Assembly: GCA_003514385.1 (NCBI GenBank)
Contig: DOQR01000009.1
Coordinates: 124,001-188,000 of the forward strand
Origin: Oscillospiraceae bacterium
GTDB taxonomy: Bacteria > Bacillota > Clostridia > Oscillospirales > Acutalibacteraceae
Direction of reading: 5' to 3'
Length of the DNA stretch: 64,000 nt
The position numbers were made by a program, and so were the translations under genes. Of the stretch, positions 33,176 through 41,643 are shown one piece after another; the first letter of the stretch is position 1; each line of letters starts with the position of its first letter. Below the pieces are notes generated by a model. That model did not search any database. It had not been told where the DNA came from and worked only from the letters and a program-made list of their open reading frames with translations.

Positions 33176-34387
33176 ATGAAATATGCTGTAGTTCTCTGCG
33201 ACGGCATGGCGGATTATCCCGTTGAGGCTCTCGGCGGAAAGACGCCGATGGAAGTCGCAAAGAAGCCCAATATCGATGCGCTCGCGTCGAGGGGCGAAGT
33301 CGGACTTGTCAGGACCGTTGCCGCTGGACTCAAACCCGGCAGCGATGTTGCAAATATGAGCGTGCTCGGATTCGATCCGAAGAAGTGCTACACCGGTCGT
33401 TCGCCCCTTGAGGCGGTCAGCATCGGAGTCAAGATGAGCGAAAGTGATATCGCACTGCGCTGCAACCTTGTCACCTTGAGCGACGAGGCGGATTACGGCG
33501 CAAAGACCATGCTTGACTACTCCGGCGGCGATATCTCGACCGAAGAGGCGGCGCAGATAATTAAAACCGTGCAGGAGCATTTCGGCAGCAGCGAATTTGA
33601 TTTTTACAGCGGCGTGGCTTATCGTCATTGCCTTATCGTACATAACGGCACGACGGATCTCGGCAAGATGACTCCTCCGCATGATATCTCCGGCAGAGTT
33701 ATCGGCGAGTATCTTTCAACTTCGCCGAACGCCGAAAAGCTTATCGCCATGATGCGCGAGAGCTACGACCTTCTGAAGGATCACCCCGTGAACAAGAAGA
33801 GAATAGCCGAGGGCAAGCTCCCTGCAAATTCAATCTGGCTCTGGGGCGAGGGAAGCCGTCCTGCTCTGCCGTCCTTTGAAGAGAAGTTCGGCGTGAAGGG
33901 CAGCATCGTCTCGGCAGTCGATCTGCTCAAGGGTATCGGCATCTGTGCGGGCATGAACACCCCCGAAGTCGAGGGCGCGACCGGCTATATCGACACGAAT
34001 TTCGAGGGCAAAGCGAACGCCGCAATCGACGAATGGCGTAAAGGTCAAGACCTTGTCTATATCCATGTCGAGGCTCCCGACGAGTGCGGTCACAGAAACG
34101 AGCCTGAGAATAAAGTCAAAGCAATCGAGCTTATTGACAGCCGCATAATGCCTATAATCCTTGAATATCTCAACACACAGGACGATTATAAGGTCATGGT
34201 TCTGCCCGATCACCCGACCCCGATAGCGACCCGCACCCACGCCTCCGACCCCGTGCCGTATCTTATTTACTGTAAAGGTAAAGAGCTTGACAGCGGCGTT
34301 TCGAGTATAAATGAAAAAACCGCCTCCGAGACGGGCAATTTCATTGAAGAAGGCTTCGAGCTTATGGGTCATTTTCTTAAAGACTGA
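33176..34387 (+). CDS. ApgM-family phosphoglycerate mutase, possibly a homoserine kinase-type paralog
   Basis: A 403-residue alkaline-phosphatase-superfamily enzyme of the archaeal-type cofactor-independent phosphoglycerate mutase group. It shows VVLCDGMADYPVEALGG, the metal/Ser site GSDVANMSVLGFDP, VHVEAPDECGH and DHPTPIATRTHASDPVPY. It interconverts 2- and 3-phosphoglycerate, or acts as the proposed homoserine kinase of the same superfamily, a subgroup found beside threonine/methionine genes. The gene lies 18 nt upstream of metY, which favours a homoserine-related role. Sequence alone does not settle it. Confidence 0.85.
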   Translation: MKYAVVLCDGMADYPVEALGGKTPMEVAKKPNIDALASRGEVGLVRTVAAGLKPGSDVANMSVLGFDPKKCYTGRSPLEAVSIGVKMSESDIALRCNLVTLSDEADYGAKTMLDYSGGDISTEEAAQIIKTVQEHFGSSEFDFYSGVAYRHCLIVHNGTTDLGKMTPPHDISGRVIGEYLSTSPNAEKLIAMMRESYDLLKDHPVNKKRIAEGKLPANSIWLWGEGSRPALPSFEEKFGVKGSIVSAVDLLKGIGICAGMNTPEVEGATGYIDTNFEGKANAAIDEWRKGQDLVYIHVEAPDECGHRNEPENKVKAIELIDSRIMPIILEYLNTQDDYKVMVLPDHPTPIATRTHASDPVPYLIYCKGKELDSGVSSINEKTASETGNFIEEGFELMGHFLKD

Positions 34388-34405
34388 CAAAAAGGAGAGA
34401 ACAAA

Positions 34406-35680
34406 ATGAGCTTTAATATAGAAACAAAGTGCGTGCAGTCCGGCTACACTCCGAAAAACGGCGAGCCGCGCGTTGTGCCGATAGTCCAGAGCACGACATA
34501 TAAATACGAATCGAGCGAGCAGATGGGCAGGCTCTTCGATCTGCAGGAGTCCGGATATTTCTACACCCGTCTCCAGAACCCGACCAACGACTGCGTAGCC
34601 GCAAAGATAGCCGACCTTGAGGGCGGCGTCGGCGCGATGCTCACTTCGTCCGGCCAGGCGGCGTCGTTCTTCTCCGTTTTCAATATCTGCTCCGCGGGCG
34701 ACCATGTCGTTGCCGCGTCCGCGATATACGGCGGAACTTTCAATCTTTTCAATGTCACGATGAGAAAGCTCGGCATCGATTTCACCTTCGTTCGCCCCGA
34801 CGCGACGGAGGAGGAGCTCAACGCGGCATTTAAAGATAACACCAAGGCAGTGTTCGCCGAGACTATCTCGAACCCCTCACTCGTCGTACTCGATATTGAA
34901 AAGTATGCGCGCGCGGCTCATTCCCACGGCGTGCCGCTGATAGTCGACAACACTTTCCCGACCCCGATAAACTGCCGCCCGTTTGAGTTCGGCGCGGATA
35001 TAGTCACCCATTCGACCACAAAATATATGGACGGTCACGCGACAAGTGTCGGCGGAGTAATAGTTGACAGCGGCAACTTCGACTGGACTCAGAACGACAA
35101 GTTCCCGGGACTTACAACTCCCGACGAGTCGTACCACGGCGTTGTATATACCGAGCAGTTCGGCAAGGCTGCATATATAACGAAGTGCACAACTCAGCTC
35201 ATGCGCGACCTCGGTTCAATTCAGTCTCCGATGAATGCATTCCTGCTCAATCTTGGACTTGAGACCTTGCATCTGCGTATGCCGCGCCATTGCTCAAACG
35301 CTCTCGCCGTTGCAAGGTTCCTGAAGGCTCATCCGAAGATCGAGTCCGTCCGCTATCCCGGCCTTGAGGGCGACGAATACTATGACCTCGCGCAGAAGTA
35401 TATGCCCAACGGCACCTGTGGCGTCATTTCGCTGAGAATAAAGGGTGGCAGAGAGGATGCGGTCAGATTCATGGATAGCCTCAAACTCGCGGCGATAGTC
35501 ACCCATGTTGCGGACAGCCGCACCTGCTGCCTGCACCCGGCTAGCACGACCCACCGCCAGCTCACCGCACAGGAGCTCGACGACTGCGGAGTCTATGAAA
35601 ATCTTGTCAGACTTTCTGTCGGAACAGAGAATGTCGATGACATAATCGCCGATCTTGACGCGGCTCTCGCGAACGTCTGA
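34406..35680 (+). CDS. metY: O-acetylhomoserine aminocarboxypropyltransferase (sulfhydrylase)
   Basis: A PLP enzyme making homocysteine from O-acetylhomoserine and sulfide. The 424-residue length is typical of MetY (cystathionine gamma-synthases are about 380). Motifs are YEIS-like YKYESSEQMGRLFDLQE at the N terminus, YTRLQNPT, SSGQAASFFS and the PLP-lysine segment STTKYMDGHAT. SD AAAGGAGAG. It probably forms a two-gene unit with the upstream ApgM-family gene; a strong terminator follows. Confidence 0.93.
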   Translation: MSFNIETKCVQSGYTPKNGEPRVVPIVQSTTYKYESSEQMGRLFDLQESGYFYTRLQNPTNDCVAAKIADLEGGVGAMLTSSGQAASFFSVFNICSAGDHVVAASAIYGGTFNLFNVTMRKLGIDFTFVRPDATEEELNAAFKDNTKAVFAETISNPSLVVLDIEKYARAAHSHGVPLIVDNTFPTPINCRPFEFGADIVTHSTTKYMDGHATSVGGVIVDSGNFDWTQNDKFPGLTTPDESYHGVVYTEQFGKAAYITKCTTQLMRDLGSIQSPMNAFLLNLGLETLHLRMPRHCSNALAVARFLKAHPKIESVRYPGLEGDEYYDLAQKYMPNGTCGVISLRIKGGREDAVRFMDSLKLAAIVTHVADSRTCCLHPASTTHRQLTAQELDDCGVYENLVRLSVGTENVDDIIADLDAALANV

Positions 35681-35725
35681 TATTGGCAAAATAGACAAAA
35701 ATCACGCGTAAAATTTTATGCATAA

Positions 35726-35765
35726 AACCCGGCTGCAAGTTTTCCTGCAACCGGGTTAATTTTTT
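35726..35765 (+). terminator. Terminator after metY
   Basis: AACCCGG-TGCA (35726-35737) pairs with TGCA-CCGGGTT (35746-35757), followed by AATTTTTTG. Confidence 0.9.
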
Positions 35766-35821
35766 GTCACTGCATATGCGGCTTATGCAGAATATTTCTA
35801 TATAGTTATTAAAATCAAACT

Positions 35822-35840
35822 GTAAAGTTTTTTACTTTAC
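35822..35840. repeat. GTAAAG palindrome, copy 2
   Basis: GTAAAGT (35822-35828) and ACTTTAC (35834-35840) around TTTTT. It lies 35 bp before the DnaA boxes. The gap 35681-36061 holds the terminator, this palindrome, the boxes and an A+T-rich stretch; no gene is seen in it. Confidence 0.6.
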
Positions 35841-35874
35841 GCATATATTCTGAATAGTCATTAAAACACAAAAG

Positions 35875-35904
35875 TTATCCACATTATCCACATAGTTATC
35901 CACA
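35875..35904 (+). other. Cluster of three perfect DnaA boxes
   Basis: TTATCCACA occurs at 35875-35883, 35884-35892 and 35896-35904, all on the same strand. A 9-mer repeated three times in 30 bp is not expected by chance. An A+T-rich stretch with repeated AATGAAT follows (35942-35995). dnaA and dnaN are not in the window, so this may be a DnaA-titrating or regulatory site rather than oriC. Confidence 0.75.
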
Positions 35905-36061
35905 TAAGCAAGGAGGAAAGCTTTACCGCTTGCGGAAAAGAATCAATGAATAATTGCTGAATATCGAATGAATGTCAATGAATAAATTCAAAATTGCGCA
36001 AAAAATACCGCCCGAATTTCTGAAGGAAAAAACATGGGCGGTTTCAATATTTTTATGTTGC

Positions 36062-36607
36062 TCAGTCGATGAACGGGAGGCTTCTGACAAGATCGTTTAT
36101 CCCGCCGAGCGAGCCGTGGAAGAAGCTGTGTATCATTTCAAACACAGTCATCGACGCGGTTATCGCAAACAGCACTCCGACGATTATCGCAATAATAACT
36201 GCGAGTCCCGCGCCGACCGCGAGACCTATCAGCGTAAACTGACCGATGCCATTTGCGACCTTCGGCTTGTCGCTCTTCCATATAAGATAGAGCACGAGGC
36301 TGACGAGCGGCAGGAACCACAGCAGCGGACCGAAGAAGCCGAGAAAAAATCCGAGAACTTTCCATCCGCCGGTGCTTTCGCTTTCCTGCTCGGGCTTCTT
36401 GTTCACTTTCGGCTGAACAGGTGCGGGAGCAGGCAGGGGAGCCGGCTCTTTCGGAATATCATTATGTACGGGCTGAGTATCTTCTGCGGCGGTCTGCTCC
36501 TGTGCCGCGCGTCTGGCGTCGCTCTCCGCGAGGCTCACCGGTTCGCCGCAATATGGGCAGACCTTGAATCCGTCTTCGAGCTGTTTTCCGCAATTTCTGC
36601 AAAACAT
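36062..36607 (-). CDS. Zinc-ribbon membrane protein
   Basis: A 181-residue protein beginning with a zinc ribbon, MFCRNCGKQLEDGFKVCPYCG (two CXXC pairs). A Pro/Glu/Ala-rich linker (residues 35-80) follows, then two hydrophobic segments, VLGFFLGFFGPLLWFLPLVS and a second rich in Ala/Ile/Val. The layout is common in Clostridial proteins of unknown function; the zinc ribbon is expected in the cytoplasm. It lies 33 nt downstream of the DUF896 gene, probably cotranscribed. Confidence 0.85.
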   Translation of the reverse strand: MFCRNCGKQLEDGFKVCPYCGEPVSLAESDARRAAQEQTAAEDTQPVHNDIPKEPAPLPAPAPVQPKVNKKPEQESESTGGWKVLGFFLGFFGPLLWFLPLVSLVLYLIWKSDKPKVANGIGQFTLIGLAVGAGLAVIIAIIVGVLFAITASMTVFEMIHSFFHGSLGGINDLVRSLPFID

Positions 36608-36640
36608 AATATCACTCTTTCGTTTTTGTGTCCGCGCAGA

Positions 36641-36853
36641 TTACTTGTCGCCCGACTTCTTTTCGAGCTTGCGCTTGTTGCCTTTGTCGTCTATTACATA
36701 TGTATTGTCGAGCTGGGCTGTAAGGCTTGCCTTGAAATCGGCGACATACTGCTTTTTGAGCCCCTCCCATTCGGCGAATTCTTCTTCGCTCAGATCCCTC
36801 TCCTGCGACAGGTGATAGAGATCGTTCATGCGCTTTATCTCTTCTTTTTTCAT
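36641..36853 (-). CDS. DUF896 (YnzC-like) family protein
   Basis: A 70-residue charged helical protein, MKKEEIKRMNDLYHLSQERD followed by LSEEEFAEWEGLKKQYVADF, matching the UPF0291/YnzC helical hairpin family. Function is not firmly known; YnzA, a relative, is linked to the SOS-associated yneA operon in Bacillus. First gene of a two-gene minus-strand unit. Confidence 0.88.
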   Translation of the reverse strand: MKKEEIKRMNDLYHLSQERDLSEEEFAEWEGLKKQYVADFKASLTAQLDNTYVIDDKGNKRKLEKKSGDK

Positions 36854-37056
36854 GTCTGCCTCCGTGAGCTTATATAATACATTTATTATATACTATGCCG
36901 GGGATAAAGTCAATTTGAGCGGTAGATTGTCGATTTTATCGCGCTATCGGCAAAATTTTTTCGTAAATCATAAGCGAGCAAATGGTATGAAAAAACGAGA
37001 AAACTTGAGAAAAACGGAGATAGCAAAACATAAATTAAAATTTGAAGAAAAAGTGC

Positions 37057-37085
37057 TTGACAAGCATAGAGCGATGTGGTAATAT
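37057..37085 (+). promoter_or_regulatory. Promoter of rplM-rpsI
   Basis: TTGACA at 37057-37062 and TAATAT at 37080-37085, 17-bp spacer; leader about 25 nt. Confidence 0.85.
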
Positions 37086-37117
37086 ATCGTAGCATTAAGA
37101 AATCGGAGGTAACAAGT

Positions 37118-37546
37118 ATGTCAACTTATATGCCCAAAGCGGGCGACATCACCCGTAAGTGGTATGTCATCGATGCTGCCGGTAAGCCTCTCGGCAAGGT
37201 AGCAGTTCAGGCTGCCGTCCTTCTTCGCGGCAAGCATAAGCCCACATTCGCTCCTCACGCCGACTGCGGCGATCATGTAATCATCATCAACGCTGAGAAG
37301 GCTGTCCTCACCGGCAACAAGCTCAACCAGAAGATGTATTATCATCACACCGGCTATATCGGCAACATGAAAGAGGTCAAGTACAGCACCCTCATGAAGA
37401 CAAAGCCCGAGTTCGCTGTCGAGCTTGCAGTTAAGGGTATGCTGCCCGATTCTACTCTGGGCCGCACCGCTCTGACCAGACTCCGCGTTTACAGAGGCGC
37501 TGAGCACAAGCACGAAGCACAGAAGCCCGAAGAGTGGGCTCTTTAA
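37118..37546 (+). CDS. rplM: 50S ribosomal protein L13
   Basis: Early-assembly large-subunit protein. The 142 residues contain [41 protein letters not shown] and [10 protein letters not shown], all conserved. I start at the ATG at 37118 behind CGGAGGT; an in-frame upstream GTG overlaps the promoter. rpsI follows 19 nt downstream, the conserved pair. Confidence 0.97.
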   Translation: MSTYMPKAGDITRKWYVIDAAGKPLGKVAVQAAVLLRGKHKPTFAPHADCGDHVIIINAEKAVLTGNKLNQKMYYHHTGYIGNMKEVKYSTLMKTKPEFAVELAVKGMLPDSTLGRTALTRLRVYRGAEHKHEAQKPEEWAL

Positions 37547-37565
37547 TGAAGGGAGGCAATAAATA

Positions 37566-37964
37566 ATGTACGATTCAGTTCCTTACTTCTACGGCACAGG
37601 CCGCAGAAAGAAATCAGTCGCCAGAGTCCGTCTTTATGCCGGCACCGGCAAGATCATCATCAACGACAGAGAGATTGACAATTATTTCGGCCTTGAGACC
37701 CTCAAGCTCATCGTCCGCCAGCCTCTCGCTCTTACAGGCACCAGCGAAAAGCTCGATGTCATCTGCCGCGTCAACGGCGGTGGCGTGACCGGCCAGGCAG
37801 GTGCTATCCGCCACGGTATCTCCAGAGCGCTCCTTCAGTATGATGCAGAGCTTCGCCCCGCACTCAAGAAGGCAGGCTTCCTGACCAGAGACCCGAGAAT
37901 GACCGAAAGAAAGAAATACGGTCTCAAGGGCGCTCGCCGTGCACCCCAGTTCTCGAAGCGCTGA
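37566..37964 (+). CDS. rpsI: 30S ribosomal protein S9
   Basis: Small-subunit protein whose C-terminal tail reaches the P-site tRNA. The 132 residues include [31 protein letters not shown] and the basic C terminus RRAPQFSKR. The second gene of the rplM-rpsI operon, ending at a terminator. Confidence 0.97.
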   Translation: MYDSVPYFYGTGRRKKSVARVRLYAGTGKIIINDREIDNYFGLETLKLIVRQPLALTGTSEKLDVICRVNGGGVTGQAGAIRHGISRALLQYDAELRPALKKAGFLTRDPRMTERKKYGLKGARRAPQFSKR

Positions 37965-37993
37965 ATTTTTACCGCTTACAAGACGAATATCAG

Positions 37994-38025
37994 CTCCCGG
38001 GCAGCATTGCTGTTCGGGAGTTTTT
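37994..38025 (+). terminator. Terminator after rpsI
   Basis: CTCCCG (37994-37999) pairs with CGGGAG (38015-38020), with inner CAGCA/TGCTG, followed by TTTTT. Confidence 0.88.
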
Positions 38026-38097
38026 CTGCATTTTTGAAGGGCTTTTTGTGCCCGGTAGCTTTTTTTGGAGGCAAACTCTCGAGTTTGCGGCTATTTC

Positions 38098-38125
38098 TTG
38101 AAAAATCAATGCGTTATGATATAAT
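38098..38125 (+). promoter_or_regulatory. Promoter of the lipoprotein gene at 38251
   Basis: TTGAAA at 38098-38103 and TATAAT at 38120-38125, 16-bp spacer; leader about 120 nt. Confidence 0.65.
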
Positions 38126-38250
38126 TAATATTGAGAAATGAGCTTATAAAGGAGTGACTTGTTCGGAACAGAAAATATAACGGACATAAGAGAACCGAAG
38201 CCCTTGCTCTTTTGGCGCAGTGCGGCATATTAAGGAAAGGTAACAGGAAA

Positions 38251-39621
38251 ATGAAAAAGCGCTTTATTTCTTTTGCACTCGTGTGCATTCTCTTGCTGAT
38301 TTTTCCCGCGTGCTCATCGAAACAGAACAATGACTACGGAGGCGATCCTATGGAATTTAAAAGCTTTAAGCTGACGGAGAACAACTGCTCGGCACAGAAC
38401 GCCGTGTATGAGGGATGCAAAACAGAGGACGGAGTACATCTTGAGTATTATATGAGCTCGAACGACTGGGATAACGAGCTGTCCTGCTTTGTCGAATCCC
38501 GCGACGTCATCCGCTCGGTTGACGGGGACGAGAATCTCTACCGCGAGGTGTGCGCCCTGTTCGGAAATTGCAGAATAGATGAATGGGCGGGCTTCCGAGG
38601 CGCAAATCCCCCCGATGTTCTCGACGGAAGCTCGATGAGCTTTTCTGCTGTCTTGGCGGACGGAACGGAGATTGAGGCGAGCGGGAGCAATAACTTCCCG
38701 AAAAATTACCAAACATTAAGAGCCGGGATTAACAGGCTGATAACCTCGAATAAAATAAGAAGCACCGAGTTTTCCGAAGGGAGCTATGCGATTTCGCTGC
38801 CCAAAAGTTGGGTAGGTGTAGTCAGCGCCAGTTTTTCGGAGGGCATGGTGGCGTTTTCCGTCGATAAAACGGACGGCAATGAGCTCACGTTCTTTATAAT
38901 CGATACCGGCAACGGCTATTCCTCGGACTCATACAAGGGCAGAGTGGAAGTGGGGCGGCTTGTTTCGGACGAAAACACCCTGTTTGTTACGGCGCGCGAC
39001 CATTATCGGATAAACGCATACTCGGAAAAAGTTTCCGAGGCCGCGCTTGCGCTTTGGGAGACCTATGAGAGCGACAAGCGAGAAATAATAGAAAGCCTGC
39101 ACGGCATAAACGGGTATGAGCTTTATCCCGAGGACGGGTCTATTCTGCATGAGACCGACGCGCGGGATTTGGCGGATAAGGCGCGAAGCCTCTGGCTGAC
39201 TCTGAATTTTGCGGGCGAGTATTCTGCCGGGGAGAAGCCCGTGACAATAAGATTCAGAAAGTATATTCCAATGTTCCCCCAATACCGGTATGTGACCACG
39301 ATGGAAGAGGTTCGCAAAAAATTTTTAGAGGTCTTTTCCGAGGAGTTTACAGATAAAATACTGAGCCAAGCTGTCGCCGACAGGGATTTGATAGAGCATA
39401 ACGACAACATATATGTAGCATATAAGAAAAACGACGGCGAAGTCTCCTATAACAGCTGGATGCATCACGTCGAGGATGACGGCAACGGGAATTTCACGGT
39501 TGTTATGGCCGTAAGAAAACGCTCGGTTGACGATATCATCTATGTCAAGCTGCCGACAGGGAAAAATGCGGAGGGAAAGTTCGTGTTTACCGATTACCCC
39601 TATTGGGATAAATCAAAATAA
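38251..39621 (+). CDS. Lipoprotein, possible IseA-like C-terminal domain
   Basis: A 456-residue exported protein with signal peptide MKKRFISFALVCILLLIF and lipobox FPAC (Cys at about residue 21). The middle (residues 60-300) matches nothing I know. The C-terminal third (KARSLWLTLNFAGEYSAG, YRYVTTMEEVRKKFLEVFSE, DNIYVAYKKNDG) resembles IseA-type DL-endopeptidase inhibitors, though weakly. The ATG at 38251 follows AGGAAAGG at a slightly long distance; an upstream in-frame ATG at 38212 would bury the signal peptide. Transcribed alone. Confidence 0.75.
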   Translation: MKKRFISFALVCILLLIFPACSSKQNNDYGGDPMEFKSFKLTENNCSAQNAVYEGCKTEDGVHLEYYMSSNDWDNELSCFVESRDVIRSVDGDENLYREVCALFGNCRIDEWAGFRGANPPDVLDGSSMSFSAVLADGTEIEASGSNNFPKNYQTLRAGINRLITSNKIRSTEFSEGSYAISLPKSWVGVVSASFSEGMVAFSVDKTDGNELTFFIIDTGNGYSSDSYKGRVEVGRLVSDENTLFVTARDHYRINAYSEKVSEAALALWETYESDKREIIESLHGINGYELYPEDGSILHETDARDLADKARSLWLTLNFAGEYSAGEKPVTIRFRKYIPMFPQYRYVTTMEEVRKKFLEVFSEEFTDKILSQAVADRDLIEHNDNIYVAYKKNDGEVSYNSWMHHVEDDGNGNFTVVMAVRKRSVDDIIYVKLPTGKNAEGKFVFTDYPYWDKSK

Positions 39622-39723
39622 TTCTCGCGGACATACTCCGCAGGGAACGAAAAGTTTTCTTGTAAATCGCCGCTCTGCGTGATATAATCATATCGATAAA
39701 AATTTATCAAAGAGGGGATTTTT

Positions 39724-40743
39724 ATGAAAACCGCAATTTACGGCGCGGGGTCGCTGGGCACCGTGCTTGGCGCATATCTCGCAAAGGCGGGCGTGGATGT
39801 CGATCTTATCACGCGCAACCGCGAGCACGTCGAGGCTCTCAACAGAGACGGCGCAAAGATAATCGGCACCGTCAATATGACCGTGCCCGTCCACGCGCTG
39901 ACTCCCGACGAGATGACCGAAAAATACGAGCTGATAATCCTGCTGACAAAGCAGCTCGACAATGTCAATGTTTTAAAGAATCTTCAGAAGAATATGACCG
40001 ACGACTGCATCGTCTGCACGCTTCAGAACGGACTGCCGGAGCTCTCGGTCTCCGAGGTCGTCGGCGAGGACAGAACGATGGGCTGCACCGTCGCATGGGG
40101 TGCAACGCTCCACGGCAAGGGTGTGTCGGAGCTCACAAGCGAGCCCGACAGCATGAGCTTCGGTCTCGGCAGAATGAACGGTCATAAGGACGACAAACTC
40201 ATGCAGGTTAAGGCGCTGCTTGAGAAGATGTGCCCCGTCGAGGTTGAGGATAACTTCATGGGCGTCCGCTGGTCGAAGCTGCTCATCAACGCCGCGTTCA
40301 GCGGCATGTCCGCAGTTATCGGCGGCACCTTCGGCGATGCCGCGGAGAACAAGACCTCCCGTGTCTGCTGTCAGAACCTTATAAAAGAGTGCATCGATGT
40401 TGCCGCGGCGGCGGGAATAAAAATCGAGCCGGTTCAGGGCAAGGATATAGTGAAGCTCCTCGACTACAAGGGCAACGGCATAAAGAAAAAGATATCCTTT
40501 GCGCTCATCCCGATTTGCATCAAGAAGCACAGGCTCTTAAAGGCGAGTATGCTCCAGGACCTTGAAAAGGGCAAGAAGTGCGAGGTTGACGCGATAAACG
40601 GCGTTGTCTGCGCCTACGGCAGAAAGTACGGCGTGCCCACCCCCTATAACGACAAGGTCTGCGAGATAATCCACGGCATTGAGGACGGCAAGTATACATA
40701 CACATTCGACAACGTAAAGCTGTTCGCCAACCTGCCGAAATAA
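39724..40743 (+). CDS. 2-dehydropantoate 2-reductase family protein (PanE/ApbA-like)
   Basis: A 339-residue NADPH-dependent reductase. The Rossmann start is YGAGSLGTVLGAYLAKAG, then LTKQLDNVN, and in the C-terminal domain KLLINAAFSGMSAVIGG and the Lys-rich helical region. It reduces ketopantoate to pantoate in CoA synthesis, or a related 2-keto acid; other pan genes are not nearby, so the substrate remains open. The ribosome site is AGAGGGG; monocistronic, ending at a 12-bp hairpin. Confidence 0.82.
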   Translation: MKTAIYGAGSLGTVLGAYLAKAGVDVDLITRNREHVEALNRDGAKIIGTVNMTVPVHALTPDEMTEKYELIILLTKQLDNVNVLKNLQKNMTDDCIVCTLQNGLPELSVSEVVGEDRTMGCTVAWGATLHGKGVSELTSEPDSMSFGLGRMNGHKDDKLMQVKALLEKMCPVEVEDNFMGVRWSKLLINAAFSGMSAVIGGTFGDAAENKTSRVCCQNLIKECIDVAAAAGIKIEPVQGKDIVKLLDYKGNGIKKKISFALIPICIKKHRLLKASMLQDLEKGKKCEVDAINGVVCAYGRKYGVPTPYNDKVCEIIHGIEDGKYTYTFDNVKLFANLPK

Positions 40744-40771
40744 GAGGCATATTCGGCATAAACCAAATAAC

Positions 40772-40802
40772 AAACCCCGACTATGATTTGTAGTCGGGGT
40801 TT
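40772..40802 (+). terminator. Hairpin terminator after the PanE-like gene
   Basis: AAACCCCGACTA (40772-40783) pairs perfectly with TAGTCGGGGTTT (40791-40802). The T tract is short (ends TTTATG). Confidence 0.7.
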
Positions 40803-40916
40803 ATGCTGTTCTGCCACGCAGAATTGCAGATGGTACGGGATGCCGAAATGTGCGTAGAAGCACGTTGTTTGTCTATCGCCCGAGCTGTAGCAAAGTAAAA
40901 GTAAGTGATTCAACTG

Positions 40917-41220
40917 ATTTTTGTAATCAGACTTTCAATAGCCACGACGCAGTGTTTGAAAGCTTTCTTAGGGGAGCGAGGGAACGGCTTGCGAAGCAAG
41001 ACGCACGAGCCCGTATTGTTTGAGCGAAGCGAGTTTACGGGCGAATGTGCCGAGCTGCTGACTGAGAGTCGCGGGCTGTGTACTGCGGCGCGGCGTTGCG
41101 GGTGTCGAGCGGGAACGGCTCGTTTGCTTTTCTTTTGCAGGTGTTTTCTTTTTCAAATAAAAAGAAAATGCCGAAACGCGGGTAGTATACATCCTTTGAT
41201 TAGAGTGCGTAGCGAAGGAG
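40917..41220 (+). repeat. Dispersed intergenic repeat R1, copy B
   Basis: Direct-orientation match to 10310-10613. The internal 14-bp stem is kept: 41140-41153 pairs with 41159-41172 around CAAAT, with one pair changed from C-G to T-G relative to copy A, so pairing is preserved. The R1 interior also changes by insertions and deletions (for example around 41012-41040). Confidence 0.85.
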
Positions 41221-41520
41221 AAACTAATTATCAATGAATTACAATTGCTAAACCCTGTATCGGCTGCGCCGATAGCGGACAGCCGCAAGGGCTGTCCCTA
41301 CGGTCGGTAAAATCAAAGATCCCGTGCCGCTTGCGCGGCATCGGTGCGTCGAGGTCGCCGCACCCTACAAAATACGAGACAATAAGTCACTACAAATTTC
41401 GCGAGCGAATAATATCCGCCCGCATTGTATATGTTTTATTTATTGCTTTGAGCAAAACAAAACTAATCCCTCAGTCTACGCTTCGCGTATCCAGCTCTCC
41501 TACAGGGGAGCCAAAATAGA
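41221..41520. repeat. Mosaic of short intergenic repeat modules
   Basis: The stretch carries modules also seen at 62990-63230: CCCTCAGTC (41468-41476) followed by a small stem and an imperfect palindrome ending CAGGGGAGCC (41503-41512), a GCGGCATCGGTGCG block, and the AATATCCGCCCGC block near 41410. No gene is seen in 40744-41643. Confidence 0.65.
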
Positions 41521-41570
41521 TTCTGCGACAAGTCCCAATTTATTACTCCGTATAATCGCATTATATATAC

Positions 41571-41602
41571 AAAAAGTCCCAGCAGATACCACTGTCGGGA
41601 CT
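41571..41602 (-). terminator. Terminator of the recG operon
   Basis: On the minus strand AGTCCC (complement of 41597-41602) pairs with GGGACT (complement of 41575-41580), with inner CAG/CTG pairs, followed by TTTTTGT. Confidence 0.75.
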
Positions 41603-41643
41603 GAAACTGTTTATAAACACTTGCTTGGTACAATACGGATTTT

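Noticed and set aside
35875..35904. Calling the DnaA-box cluster oriC
   Set aside because: No dnaA, dnaN, rpmH or gyrase genes nearby and no whole-genome skew available; recorded only as a box cluster.
35972..36877. Long plus-strand reading frame of about 300 codons
   Set aside because: It runs antisense across two well-supported genes (zinc-ribbon protein and DUF896), has no ribosome site and no recognisable domain.
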